Assembly: GCA_964531385.1 (NCBI GenBank)
Contig: CAZHGC010000007.1
Location: forward strand, 33,930 to 97,929
Source of the DNA: MGBC114079 sp964531385
Lineage (GTDB): Bacteria; Bacillota; Clostridia; Lachnospirales; CAG-274
DNA length: 64,000 nt
Direction of reading: 5' to 3'
Positions within the stretch are counted from its first letter, which is position 1. Every line of letters starts with the position of its first letter. The notes below the pieces were generated by a model. The model did not search any database. It was not told where the DNA came from and saw only the letters and a program-made list of their open reading frames with translations. Made by a program: the position numbers and the translations under genes. Positions 1 through 9,261 of this stretch are shown in pieces.

Positions 1-792
1 CGATTTAACTTCCATAATCTTTTTTGTATCAACATCAACAATACCGTGCCCCAAAGCCGCAAATTTTCCCGTTTCCTTGTCAATATAGGTAATCGTTCCA
101 ATCCCTTGTGTGCTGTCTCTAACCCAAACGCCAATTTTATTTTTTCCGCTTTCCTTGTCGCAAACAGCTGAAACATCAGCAGAAAAGAACTCATCGTCTC
201 TCCGACCCTCAAAATGAATAATTCCGTTTTCAGAATTTTCAATAACAGAAATAAGTTCTTCTTTGTCCAAAAGTTCGTGGCCGTCCGCTTTTGTCAAAAT
301 ATCTCCGGCAAAAATTTTTCCGTCGCAAGGTATATATTCTTTTCCATCAAATGTTTCAACTTTACCAAGTCCCAAAACCATAATTCCGTCAGTATCAATT
401 CTAACACCAACTGTTTTCCCGCAAGGAATAACTTTCAAATGTGGTAAAACAGAAACTTTAACATCTTTCATAGGAATACCCATAAATGAAAGACTCATAT
501 CCATGGTACATTCGCTGTCAGACCAAACATATAAAGGTTCTCCCAAATCAACCGAAACCGATTGCTCAAGTTCCTGATTATTAATGTTTACAACCGCTTT
601 ATCTTTTTTTGAAATTGTTGCGGCAACCGGAACATTAAAATCAAAACTGTTTTCTTTTCCGGCAATAATATGAATTTCATCAGGAAACAGAACAAAATCC
701 AAAGTATATTTTCCAAAAACAAAAGAAACAGCCAAAATAAAAATAATTGCATAAAACTTTTTGGATTTAAAAAATCCACAAAAAAAACGCAT
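1..792 (-). CDS. spoIVB: SpoIVB peptidase, C-terminus missing at window edge
   Basis: The minus strand reads one open frame of 264 codons from the ATG at 792 to the window edge. It begins MRFFCGFFKSKKF with a hydrophobic N-terminal segment, has a PDZ-like middle, and ends in the S55-family stretch GIGTITYIDKETGKFAALGH; the His in ALGH lies at the position of the family's catalytic histidine. SpoIVB is secreted from the forespore and triggers pro-sigma-K processing in the mother cell. The Asp and Ser of the catalytic site lie outside the window. The ribosome binding site GGGAAGTGA precedes the start. In Clostridia spo0A usually follows, which would be to the left. Confidence 0.9.
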   Translation of the reverse strand, partial: MRFFCGFFKSKKFYAIIFILAVSFVFGKYTLDFVLFPDEIHIIAGKENSFDFNVPVAATISKKDKAVVNINNQELEQSVSVDLGEPLYVWSDSECTMDMSLSFMGIPMKDVKVSVLPHLKVIPCGKTVGVRIDTDGIMVLGLGKVETFDGKEYIPCDGKIFAGDILTKADGHELLDKEELISVIENSENGIIHFEGRRDDEFFSADVSAVCDKESGKNKIGVWVRDSTQGIGTITYIDKETGKFAALGHGIVDVDTKKIMEVKS

Positions 793-817
793 AAAAGTCA
801 CTTCCCAAAATCAACTA

Positions 818-850
818 ACCAATTTAAAAAGCATTAAATCATAAATTGGT
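818..850. repeat. Inverted repeat upstream of spoIVB
   Basis: A perfect 9-bp inverted repeat (ACCAATTTA at 818-826 and TAAATTGGT at 842-850, 15-nt loop) sits 26 bp upstream of the spoIVB start. It could be an operator or a leader hairpin. There is no U-tract, so it is not a terminator. Confidence 0.45.
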
Positions 851-965
851 ATAATAATAATTTTGCCTCCAAAAGTGACCGTTATACGTCAAAAAATTTG
901 TAAATTAAAATTGATTGTCAAATGTCAAAATACACTCAATTTTATAAATTCAGATATTTTTTCTT

Positions 966-1679
966 TCACTTAATTCCTTTTAAATATCTGACTTCGTTTT
1001 CGTTCAAAACCCTATATTCGCCCTTTTTAAGGTCGCCAAGCTCAATTTTGCCAATCGCAACTCGTTTAAGCTTCAAAACCTTACAGCCAATTGCATCACA
1101 CATTTTTCTAACTTGCCTGTTCCGCCCCTCGTGAATAACAATTTTAAGACTTGCAAACTTTCCTTTTCTTTTCAAAATATCAAGCTTTGCTTTTGACGTT
1201 TTTCGTCCGTCAATAACAATCCCGTTTTCAAATTTGAAAATATCATCTTTTGAGGGAACTCTGTCAACTTCTGCAATATAAACCTTTTCAACATTATGCT
1301 TAGGGTGAGTAAGTGTATATGTAAGCTTTCCGTCGTTCGTCATAATCAAAAGTCCGGAAGTATCATAATCAAGCCTGCCAACCGGATAAATTCTCTCTTC
1401 TGTATCAATAAAGTCAAGAACCGTTTTTCTGTTAAATTGGTCACTAACCGTTGTAACACAGCCTTCCGGTTTGTGAAATAAAATATAAACATTTTTTTGC
1501 TCTTTAATAATTTTCTTTCCGTCAAATTCAACTAAGTCTTTTTCATCATCGATTTTCGTTCCAAGTTCCAAAACAACTTTTCCGTTAACGGAAACTCTTC
1601 CGTCCAAAATAAATTCTTCCGCTTTTCTTCTCGATGCAATGCCTGCTTCCGCAATATATTTTTGAAGTCGTAAAATCAT
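966..1679 (-). CDS. Pseudouridine synthase, RluB/RsuA family
   Basis: A 237-residue protein with an N-terminal S4 RNA-binding domain (LRLQKYIAEAGIASRRKAEE, about residues 3-50) and an RsuA/RluB/E/F catalytic domain. The motif GRLDYDTSGLLIMTNDG carries the catalytic Asp, and GRNRQVRKM is the conserved C-terminal signature. It isomerises uridine in rRNA, probably in 23S helix 89 if it is RluB. The start at 1679 is preferred over an upstream in-frame ATG because GGAGG lies just before it. In Clostridia this gene often sits near spoIVB or the scp/dac genes, as here. RluB versus RsuA is not settled by sequence inspection. Confidence 0.88.
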   Translation of the reverse strand: MILRLQKYIAEAGIASRRKAEEFILDGRVSVNGKVVLELGTKIDDEKDLVEFDGKKIIKEQKNVYILFHKPEGCVTTVSDQFNRKTVLDFIDTEERIYPVGRLDYDTSGLLIMTNDGKLTYTLTHPKHNVEKVYIAEVDRVPSKDDIFKFENGIVIDGRKTSKAKLDILKRKGKFASLKIVIHEGRNRQVRKMCDAIGCKVLKLKRVAIGKIELGDLKKGEYRVLNENEVRYLKGIK

Positions 1680-1907
1680 AAAAACCTCCAAATAAAATTT
1701 TCTCGCTCAAAATAATTTTCACAACATAAAATCATAATCGTACAACACTACTTTAATAAGTATATCACAAATAAAAAACTTTAACAGCTAATTTTTAACC
1801 AATAACTAAAGTTATTTTTTAAATCATAAACGAATATAATAATAGCACATAATTAATTTGCTCAATAATTACATTTTCACATAAATAAAAACGGAGGTCA
1901 ACGCTTT

Positions 1908-3092
1908 ATGATAAAAACAAAAAAATTGCTGATAATACTGTCGTTTGTAATATCGCTTTTTCAAATTTCACCAAACCCAATATTCGCAAAAAACAACTCT
2001 CCAAAAGTAACAGCAAAAGGTGCAATATTAATTGATTTTGAAACAGGACGTGTTATTTGGGAAAAAAATGCCTTATCTCCTTTACCAATGGCAAGCACAA
2101 CAAAAATAATGACAGCAATAACAGCAATCGAAAACGGAAATCTTTCAGATATTGTAACTGTTTCAAAAAAAGCCTCTCTTGCCCCTCCCGTAAAAATGAA
2201 ACTTGTAAAAAACGAGAAAATAACATTAAAAAATCTATTATATTCGTTAATGCTCCAATCTTCAAATGATGCTGCAATCGCAATCGCCGAACATATAGGA
2301 ACAAGTGTGGAGAATTTTTGCAAAATTATGACAGAAAAAGCAAAAACACTCGGAGCAAAAGACACACTCTTTGTAACACCAAACGGCCTCGACTCCGGAA
2401 ATCACCACTCAACTCCATATGATATGGCATTAATAACACGCTATGCACTAAAAAACGAAACGTTCAGAGAAATAATAACAACAAAAAACGTTTCGTTCAA
2501 AAGCAACAAACAAAGTTATAATATAACAAATAAAAATCGGCTTCTTTCAGAATTTGCTGGAGCAAACGGCGTAAAAACAGGGTTCACAGGCAAAGCCGGT
2601 CATTGTTTTGTCGGCTCGGCAAAACAAAATAACCTCTGGTTAATAAGTGTGGTTCTCGCAAGTGGCTGGGGAAATAAAGGAAAAGAGCAAAAATGGATTG
2701 ATACAAAGGAAATACTAAATTACGGATTTGCAAATTATGAATATCAAACACCAATATTGCAAGGAACTGCCTTATCCGTTGCAAAGGTTCAAAAAGGTGT
2801 CGAAAAATCCGTAACTTTAACAGCAAAAAACAATTTTAAAGTTTGCATAAAAAAAGACGGAAGCGAAAAAATAAAAATAATAAAAAAAATAAAAAATAAA
2901 CCCGTTGCTCCAATAAAAGAAAATGAACCTCTCGGAACAGCCGAAATATACATAAATGACAAACTTCAGGGAACTGTAACTTTAACAGCAAAAAAATCCG
3001 TTGAACGAAAAAACTTTTTTGAATATTTTAAACAAATAATAAAATTTTGGTCAACAAAAAATATTTTTCAACAAGAAAACATAAATCTGTAA
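1908..3092 (+). CDS. D-alanyl-D-alanine carboxypeptidase (DacF/PBP5 type)
   Basis: A 394-residue serine carboxypeptidase of the S11 family that trims the terminal D-Ala from peptidoglycan pentapeptides outside the membrane. A signal peptide covers about residues 1-27 (KKLLIILSFVISLF, cleavage near IFAKN). The three penicillin-binding motifs are present: STTK (SxxK, about residue 68), SSN (SxN, about 119) and KTG (about 224). The C-terminal part resembles the beta-sandwich PBP5_C domain. GGAGG precedes the start. It is divergent from the rluB-type gene. A sporulation role, as for DacF, is possible because SpoIVB is next door, but this is inference. Confidence 0.92.
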   Translation: MIKTKKLLIILSFVISLFQISPNPIFAKNNSPKVTAKGAILIDFETGRVIWEKNALSPLPMASTTKIMTAITAIENGNLSDIVTVSKKASLAPPVKMKLVKNEKITLKNLLYSLMLQSSNDAAIAIAEHIGTSVENFCKIMTEKAKTLGAKDTLFVTPNGLDSGNHHSTPYDMALITRYALKNETFREIITTKNVSFKSNKQSYNITNKNRLLSEFAGANGVKTGFTGKAGHCFVGSAKQNNLWLISVVLASGWGNKGKEQKWIDTKEILNYGFANYEYQTPILQGTALSVAKVQKGVEKSVTLTAKNNFKVCIKKDGSEKIKIIKKIKNKPVAPIKENEPLGTAEIYINDKLQGTVTLTAKKSVERKNFFEYFKQIIKFWSTKNIFQQENINL

Positions 3093-3100
3093 TTTCAACA

Positions 3101-3139
3101 AAAACAACCCCACAACTTAAACAATTATGGGGTTGTTTT
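3101..3139. terminator. Bidirectional rho-independent terminator
   Basis: Twelve-base arms (AAAACAACCCCA and TGGGGTTGTTTT) around a 15-nt loop lie between the convergent carboxypeptidase and EAL-domain genes, with T-rich flanks on either strand. Confidence 0.85.
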
Positions 3140-3151
3140 AATATTAAAAAA

Positions 3152-5053
3152 TTAAAGTTGCTTTTTCAAAAACTCAATATATTCGCTTTCGGAAATAGGC
3201 TTTGAATAATAATACCCTTGTAAATAGTTAACACCTTTTTCGCTAAGAATATCCGCTTGTTCTTTTGTTTCAATACCTTCCGCAACAATGTCCAAACCAA
3301 GTTTCGAAATCATTTCAATGCCACAGTTTAAAACAACCATCGCATTTTCTCCGCCCTCTTGAAAACAAGGCCAAATAAGGCTTTTATCAAGTTTAATCAA
3401 ATCAAAATTAAGTTCGCAAATTTGGGATAAATTCGAATAGCCCGTTCCAAAATCGTCCATAGAAAAATGACAACCTTTTTCTTTAAGTTTTCCCATATTT
3501 CTAATTAAAATCTCGCCCGAGCCTGATGAAGCCGTTTCCGTAATCTCCAAATTAATAAAATTAGGCTCAATCCCGTAATTTTTCATAATATTATAAAAAT
3601 TTTCAGGAAGAGTTAAATCCATTCCTTGAATTCTCGATATATTAACTTCAATATATTTGACCCCAAATTTCCAAAGCTCCTTTTCCTTAATAAATTTGCA
3701 GACTTTTTCAAAAACAATAGTACCAAAATTCCTAATTAAACCCCTTTCTTCCATAATCGGAATAAAAATCTCCGGCGAAACAAATCCCAAAGTTTTTTCG
3801 TCTTTAAGCCTAACAAGTGCCTCTGCCGAAGTAAATTTGTTTTCCCTAACAGAAAAAATTGGCTGATAGTGCATTTCAAAACCATCGTTTGCCAAAGCTT
3901 TTCCAACAAGCTTTTCAACAGACTCAAAATATTCTTTTTTTCTAATAATTTTCTCGTCAATCCAAACAATTGTGCTGTTAAAATTTTTGGCATAAAATCC
4001 GCTTTTCATATAGTCTGACCACGATAAAATTTCTTCAATATTTTCCGCATATTTCGGGCATTCAAGTATATAATAAGTATACTTAAATTCAAAACAACCG
4101 TCTTGCTCCCCACAATACGAAAATTTATATTCGTTAATCTCCGAAACAACTTTTTCAAGTTGCTCAAAAGAATAAATAACAAAGCTCAAAATATTGCTCC
4201 TCAAGCGATAAACTTCCGAATTTGAAAATGTGTCAAACTTTTGAGCAGCATTTCTCATAATTTTAATAACTGCAGAATATCCAAAAACTCTTTGAATTTG
4301 TTCAACATCATTAAAAACAAAATTCACAATATAAAAACTTTTTCCGTTTCTGATTTTTTCTTCAACAGCAGTTTTAAAAGCCCACGAATTTAAAGTATTT
4401 ATGTCCATATCCATATATTCTGTCGGATTTTCAAACGCAAGATAAATAAACAATACCATAACAGCAATCCCACCCGAAGAAATAAGCATTGTCGGGTTAA
4501 AATATTGGAACATAGCACATATAAGCCAAATTAAAATACCAATAACAATATAAATTTTAGCTTCTTTTTTAAATCCGTCTTTATTTATTATAAGGGTCAA
4601 AACGGTTAAAATAATATAAATTGAAACCGACAAATAAACAGTGTCCGCAACAATTCCGTAAGCATATCTTCCGTCCGGCGAAACAAAATATTTAAGTTCG
4701 CCAAACGTAACAATTATCAAAGAAACAGCAAGCGGAACAACTTTCAGCAAATCCATAACTTTGCTTTTTTTGGCTTTCGTTCTTTCATCAACATAAATAT
4801 AAAGCGTAAAAATTAAAATATCCAAAGATGCAATAAAAAATTGATGACAAACTTTGTTAAGCCATGGTGATACGCTGTCCATATTGAAAATAGTCAAAAC
4901 CGTAGCAATGTCAAAACACAAATGCACAGCTGATATACATAAAAAAATAAAAAATATTTTATTTGATTCAATCGGAATATTTCTAACTTTTCTATAATTA
5001 AAAATAACTATAAAAATTAATATCAAAGATAAAATATGAACACTTAAATTCAT
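3152..5053 (-). CDS. Membrane-bound cyclic-di-GMP phosphodiesterase (7TM - degenerate GGDEF - EAL)
   Basis: A 633-residue protein. The first about 210 residues form seven or eight hydrophobic segments resembling the 7TM sensor of histidine kinases. A GGDEF-like region follows that has no GG[DE]EF motif (the place reads SNILSF), so cyclase activity is not expected. The C-terminal EAL domain (about 385-630) looks active: EALVR, VNIS, LEITE, DDFGTGYS, IKLDKSL, VAEGIE and QGYYYSKP supply the metal ligands and catalytic residues. The start at 5053 is chosen because GGAGGGG lies just upstream. It has its own sigma-A-like promoter, and a second cyclic-di-GMP gene lies just upstream. Confidence 0.88.
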   Translation of the reverse strand: MNLSVHILSLILIFIVIFNYRKVRNIPIESNKIFFIFLCISAVHLCFDIATVLTIFNMDSVSPWLNKVCHQFFIASLDILIFTLYIYVDERTKAKKSKVMDLLKVVPLAVSLIIVTFGELKYFVSPDGRYAYGIVADTVYLSVSIYIILTVLTLIINKDGFKKEAKIYIVIGILIWLICAMFQYFNPTMLISSGGIAVMVLFIYLAFENPTEYMDMDINTLNSWAFKTAVEEKIRNGKSFYIVNFVFNDVEQIQRVFGYSAVIKIMRNAAQKFDTFSNSEVYRLRSNILSFVIYSFEQLEKVVSEINEYKFSYCGEQDGCFEFKYTYYILECPKYAENIEEILSWSDYMKSGFYAKNFNSTIVWIDEKIIRKKEYFESVEKLVGKALANDGFEMHYQPIFSVRENKFTSAEALVRLKDEKTLGFVSPEIFIPIMEERGLIRNFGTIVFEKVCKFIKEKELWKFGVKYIEVNISRIQGMDLTLPENFYNIMKNYGIEPNFINLEITETASSGSGEILIRNMGKLKEKGCHFSMDDFGTGYSNLSQICELNFDLIKLDKSLIWPCFQEGGENAMVVLNCGIEMISKLGLDIVAEGIETKEQADILSEKGVNYLQGYYYSKPISESEYIEFLKKQL

Positions 5054-5246
5054 AATTTTCCCCTCCGGCAAAAACAATATTAAGAGAATAAATTTTAAAA
5101 CAATTTTTAATCTCAATCAAATTGTTTAAACGAAATCTAAAATCAAATTGAAAACAAAAAACTCATAGCGTTTTTTCTCACACAGATATTTTCATTTTCT
5201 CTCCAATTGTTTCTCTTACTCTAAAAAATATTTATTCCCTTATTTC

Positions 5247-5276
5247 ATATTAAGACAAAAGCAAACAAAAAGTCAA
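5247..5276 (-). promoter_or_regulatory. Sigma-A-like promoter of the EAL-domain gene
   Basis: On the minus strand TTGACT (5276-5271) is followed, after an 18-nt spacer, by TAATAT (5252-5247). The inferred start gives a leader of about 190 nt. The rest of the 385-bp intergenic stretch 5054-5438 shows only weak hairpins (for example ACGC/GCGT near 5400) and no open frame that I can support. Confidence 0.6.
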
Positions 5277-5438
5277 CAATATTTCAAAAAATTTGCAAAA
5301 CACAACAAATGCCCCAATAAAACCAATCATTGTTCAAAAATTTTGCCAAAAACACCCCAATTTTAAAATACTTCTATTTTAAGCAACAAATAATTTAACG
5401 CACAAAGCGTCAAGCCATTTGCCAAATCAAAAAAAATT

Positions 5439-8030
5439 CTATTTTTCAATAAAATCGTACATATTGTTTCCAAGAATTGCAACAGCTTTATCCTCCGGCA
5501 TAGGTTTCCCCATATAAAACCCCTGCGCAATGTTACAACCCTTGTTGTTAAGCCATTGAAGCTGTTCCTCTTCTTCAATTCCCTCCGCAACAATATCCAA
5601 ATCAATATCGTGTGCAAGATTAATTATAAGCGAAAGAATTTCTTGATTTGCCGTTTTATCCAAAATCATATCAACAAATGATTTATCGATTTTTAAAACG
5701 TTCAACGGAATTTTTTTCAAATAAGAAAGAGAAGAATAACCCGTTCCAAAATCATCAAGCGAAAAATTTATTCCATACTCGTTCAAAACATTTATTTTAT
5801 TAACAGCATCATCAATAGATTTAATAAGAACCGATTCTGTTATTTCAAGCTTTATGTTTTTAGGATTTATATTTTTCGCCTTAATTGTTTTCAAAACAAA
5901 ATCAACAAAATCATCACACATCATTTGAACAACCGAAACATTAACAGAAACACATAAATCATTAAATCCTTTTTCTGTAAGTTCATTAATAAAATCGCAC
6001 GCTCTTTCAAATGCAAATTTTCCAATCGGTATAATAAGTTGGTTTTTTTCGGCTTGCGGAATAAATTTATCCGGCTGAACAAACCCATATTTTGGGCTAA
6101 GCCATCGTATAAGAGCCTCAAACCCGTAAAGTTTCCCCGTTTGAATATTATACTGCGGTTGATAGTATAAAACAAATTCTTCGTTTTCAATTGCACTTTT
6201 AAGCTCGTTTTCAAGAGTAATAATTTCATACAATTCGTTTTTCATAGAATTGCTGAAATATTTAATATTGTCTTTCCCCTCTTCTTTCGCAGCCTGCAAA
6301 GCAATATCGGCACATTTGAAAAGTTCCGAATAAACCGTTGCATCGTCCGGATAAACACTAACACCCATACTTGCGGAAATATTAATTTTAACATTGTTAA
6401 CATAATAATCTTGCTTAACAATATTTAAAATTTTAGCTATATATTCGTTAATTTCCGAATCTTTTTCTATGTATTCGTAAAATATAACAAGCTCGTCTCC
6501 GCCTCTTTTGCAAACTTTAACTTTCGGGTTTGCAATATCGGAAATTTTGTTGCACAAATCAATTATGAACGAATCTCCAACACTATGCCCAAACATATCG
6601 TTGATATATTTAAAATCGTCAATATCAATGTAAATTAAAGCCATTTTTGCATCAATTGTGCTCGTTGCAACAACACTGTTAAAATATTCTTCAAGGTAAA
6701 CAAGATTGTTAAGGCCGGTAAGCTGGTCAAAATAAGCAAGCTTCTGAATTCTTTTTTCATAATCTTTCAAATTCGAAATATTTGTTCCAATAAATTCAAC
6801 CTCTTGCTTTTCCTCATCATAAACATCGGCATTCCATAAAATGTAAATCCATTTCCCGTTTTCGTTTATAATCGGCATATCAAGCTGCTCTCCAAGCCTT
6901 TTCTTATTAACAATATTTGCAAAATATGTATCAAAAGCTGAAAAATACCCCTCCGGAATAATTCTGTAAACAGATTTGTTTCTAAGCTCAGAGCCTCCGC
7001 CCATAATTTTTGAAAAATTTTCGTTATATTCAAGAATTCCGCCTTTTAAATTAAGTTTAAGTGTTATAATATTTGAAATGCTCATAACAAAAGCACTCTT
7101 TTTCCTCTCGTTTTTAAGCTTCCTGCTCAAAACAACGGAATAAATTATCATAAACGCCGAAACCAAAGCAATCCCCAAAGTAACCGCAATAATAACCCAA
7201 TTTAAAGCATAGCTTTCTTTATATAAAATATTTTCGGGAATAAACGAAACCAAAATCCAATCGTTGTTTTCAAAAGGTTCAAAAAAAGCATATATGTTTT
7301 CGCCGTTATGTTCAAATTTTTCAATTTCCCAAAACGCCCCGCCGGAAGCTTCTTCTTGCATATTTTTAATAAGCTCGCTTTGCGAATTTTCAAAAGAAAT
7401 AGCACCGTTTTTTTCTCCGTTTTCATAAATTTCAGGAAAATTTGTTGCAACAACAGATTGATTTCTCGTTGCAATAACCATTTTTGCCTCGTCCAAATCA
7501 ACATCATCGATAATCTTTTCAAGTTCGGAAATGTCATAAAACGCAACAAAAACGTTTTCAACATTTTCATCGTCATTACGAATCGGTGATGCAACAGGAA
7601 TAACGTTTTTTTGCCCCTCAAAATTATAAATAGGTTCTCCAATATCTGTTTTTCCAAAACAGGCGTTTTTAAAAAAATCATAATCTTGCATATAAACCGT
7701 TTTCCCGTCATTGGAAACACATTTTCCGTCAAGCCCTCCAATAAAAACTCTTTCACATTTAAGATTTTCTCTTATTTCACCCGAAAAAGTTTCAAAATCA
7801 TTATAGTCGTTAAAATAAATATCCGAAACAAATTTAACTTCGTTTATCTTTTTGTCAATATCCGCTTCAAGCGAATTTATAGTTAATTCAAGTTTATCCG
7901 AAACATACAAATTTGTAATGTCAATAATTTTAGAATGAACGTATTTATAATATATGAAATAAAACGCAACAACCAAAACAATAATCAAAACAAACTTAAA
8001 ACACCTTTTGTTCTTAACAACCAATTCCAT
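5439..8030 (-). CDS. Sensor protein with PAS, GGDEF and EAL domains
   Basis: An 863-residue membrane protein. TM1 is near residues 12-30, followed by an extracytoplasmic Cache-like region to about 270, and TM2 (about 275-300, WVIIAVTLGIALVSAFMIIY). Then come a PAS domain, a GGDEF domain (signature RGGDELVIF, a GGDEL variant) and an EAL domain with EALIRW, LEITES, DDFGTGYSSL, LKIDKSFV, VAEGIE and QGFYMGKP. All EAL catalytic residues seem present, so it may both make and break cyclic-di-GMP. The start is ambiguous: the ATG at 8030 has GGAGG only 1 nt upstream, whereas the TTG two codons later (8024) has ideal 7-nt spacing. Confidence 0.9.
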   Translation of the reverse strand: MELVVKNKRCFKFVLIIVLVVAFYFIYYKYVHSKIIDITNLYVSDKLELTINSLEADIDKKINEVKFVSDIYFNDYNDFETFSGEIRENLKCERVFIGGLDGKCVSNDGKTVYMQDYDFFKNACFGKTDIGEPIYNFEGQKNVIPVASPIRNDDENVENVFVAFYDISELEKIIDDVDLDEAKMVIATRNQSVVATNFPEIYENGEKNGAISFENSQSELIKNMQEEASGGAFWEIEKFEHNGENIYAFFEPFENNDWILVSFIPENILYKESYALNWVIIAVTLGIALVSAFMIIYSVVLSRKLKNERKKSAFVMSISNIITLKLNLKGGILEYNENFSKIMGGGSELRNKSVYRIIPEGYFSAFDTYFANIVNKKRLGEQLDMPIINENGKWIYILWNADVYDEEKQEVEFIGTNISNLKDYEKRIQKLAYFDQLTGLNNLVYLEEYFNSVVATSTIDAKMALIYIDIDDFKYINDMFGHSVGDSFIIDLCNKISDIANPKVKVCKRGGDELVIFYEYIEKDSEINEYIAKILNIVKQDYYVNNVKINISASMGVSVYPDDATVYSELFKCADIALQAAKEEGKDNIKYFSNSMKNELYEIITLENELKSAIENEEFVLYYQPQYNIQTGKLYGFEALIRWLSPKYGFVQPDKFIPQAEKNQLIIPIGKFAFERACDFINELTEKGFNDLCVSVNVSVVQMMCDDFVDFVLKTIKAKNINPKNIKLEITESVLIKSIDDAVNKINVLNEYGINFSLDDFGTGYSSLSYLKKIPLNVLKIDKSFVDMILDKTANQEILSLIINLAHDIDLDIVAEGIEEEEQLQWLNNKGCNIAQGFYMGKPMPEDKAVAILGNNMYDFIEK

Positions 8031-8111
8031 ACCTCCATAACGCCCATTTATAAACATTAAGAAAAAAATATTTACATACAAATTATTTTTAACAAAAAAT
8101 AAAAAAAGTGT

Positions 8112-8150
8112 CACTTGTATTTTAACAAAAAATTATATATTTTACAAGTG
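8112..8150. repeat. Inverted repeat in divergent intergenic region
   Basis: CACTTGTA (8112-8119) and TACAAGTG (8143-8150) form a perfect 8-bp inverted repeat. On the minus strand it encloses a TATAAT (8137-8132) that could be the -10 box of the PAS-GGDEF-EAL gene, with no convincing -35. It is a candidate operator. The remainder of 8031-8416 is AT-rich and holds only a possible plsC promoter. Confidence 0.4.
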
Positions 8151-8297
8151 TTTAACATAACTTTTTTTATTTTTTCTCCAAAAATTTAATTTCACCTTCA
8201 AACTAAATATATAAAAGTGACAACATCTTTATTACAAAAACGCCATCTCTCCTAAACTTCTCCCGCAAATTGATAAAATCTCTTTTAAACTTTGTTC

Positions 8298-8326
8298 TTG
8301 ACAATTTACAAATATAATTATACCAT
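8298..8326 (+). promoter_or_regulatory. Possible plsC promoter
   Basis: A perfect -35 TTGACA (8298-8303) is followed after 17 nt by TACCAT (8321-8326), a 4/6 -10 match. TATACC two bases earlier is an alternative with 15-nt spacing. Confidence 0.4.
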
Positions 8327-8416
8327 TAAATAAGAGAATTATTATAACTTATAAAATTGAGAAATGCTGTTCAATAAATTCGTTTTATTAAGAAAAAATA
8401 TTAGGAGGTTTTTTTA

Positions 8417-9157
8417 ATGTTCGGTAGTTTAAGAAGTATATATTGGTTCGTCAGCTTCATAGTTTCAATAGGTTTCAGCTCGTTCCAATTATTAAAAGCA
8501 AAAATATTGGAAAAACAAGGCAAATTCGAAGAGCTTGATAAATATGCTTTCGAAGTAACAACAAAATGGGCAAAAAAAAGAATGAAAGCAAGCGGAGCAA
8601 ACATAGTTGTCCATAATCAAGAAAAAATTCCAAAAGACGGTCCCGTCCTTTTTATGAGCAATCATCAAGGAAATTTTGACATAGCAATTTTTATGGCATC
8701 AATCGAAAAAAACACAGGGTTTGTTGCAAAAATCGAAATGAAAAAAGCATTAATCGTTCGTTCTTGGATGAAATATATCCATTGTGTATTTATGGACAGA
8801 AGCGATATAAAACAATCGTTAAAAATAATTCTTGAAGGAATAGAAGTTCTCAAAAACGGGCATTCTTTAGTTGTATATCCCGAAGGAACAAGAAGTCAAT
8901 GTGATGAAATGCACCAATTTAAGCATGGAAGTTTCAAACTTGCAACAAAATCAAAAGTTCCAATCGTTCCCGTAACGTTGGACGGCTCATACAAACTAAT
9001 GGAACAGCATGGAGGAACAATAACTCCCGCAAGAGTTGATGTATATGTCCATGACCCAATCCCAACCGCAAATTTAACAAAAGAAGAAATAAACGAACTT
9101 CCACAAAGAGTAATGGATATAATTGCAACAAAACTTCCACAAAACAACAAACATTAA
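8417..9157 (+). CDS. plsC: 1-acyl-sn-glycerol-3-phosphate acyltransferase
   Basis: A 246-residue member of the PlsC family, which transfers an acyl chain to the sn-2 position of lysophosphatidic acid to make phosphatidic acid at the membrane. The catalytic HX4D motif is NHQGNFD (about residue 81), and the substrate-binding motif is VYPEGTRSQ (about residue 155). A hydrophobic N-terminal segment (residues 5-25) fits membrane attachment. AGGAGG lies 9 nt before the start. It is monocistronic, with its own terminator. Confidence 0.92.
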   Translation: MFGSLRSIYWFVSFIVSIGFSSFQLLKAKILEKQGKFEELDKYAFEVTTKWAKKRMKASGANIVVHNQEKIPKDGPVLFMSNHQGNFDIAIFMASIEKNTGFVAKIEMKKALIVRSWMKYIHCVFMDRSDIKQSLKIILEGIEVLKNGHSLVVYPEGTRSQCDEMHQFKHGSFKLATKSKVPIVPVTLDGSYKLMEQHGGTITPARVDVYVHDPIPTANLTKEEINELPQRVMDIIATKLPQNNKH

Positions 9158-9180
9158 CAACTTAAAATCGCATATCAATA

Positions 9181-9211
9181 AAAACTCTCCTTTATAAAAG
9201 GTGAGTTTTTT
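9181..9211 (+). terminator. Terminator of plsC
   Basis: AAAACTC-T-CCTTT pairs with AAAGG-T-GAGTTTT around an ATA loop, followed by a T run. Confidence 0.8.
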
Positions 9212-9261
9212 GTAAATGTAAAACTTTATTAAAATTTAAAATATAACAGGAGGCAAAAAAT

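Noticed and set aside
5363..5617. Separate 84-codon minus-strand gene
   Set aside because: It overlaps the EAL C-terminus in another frame, has no ribosome binding site and no protein-like pattern.
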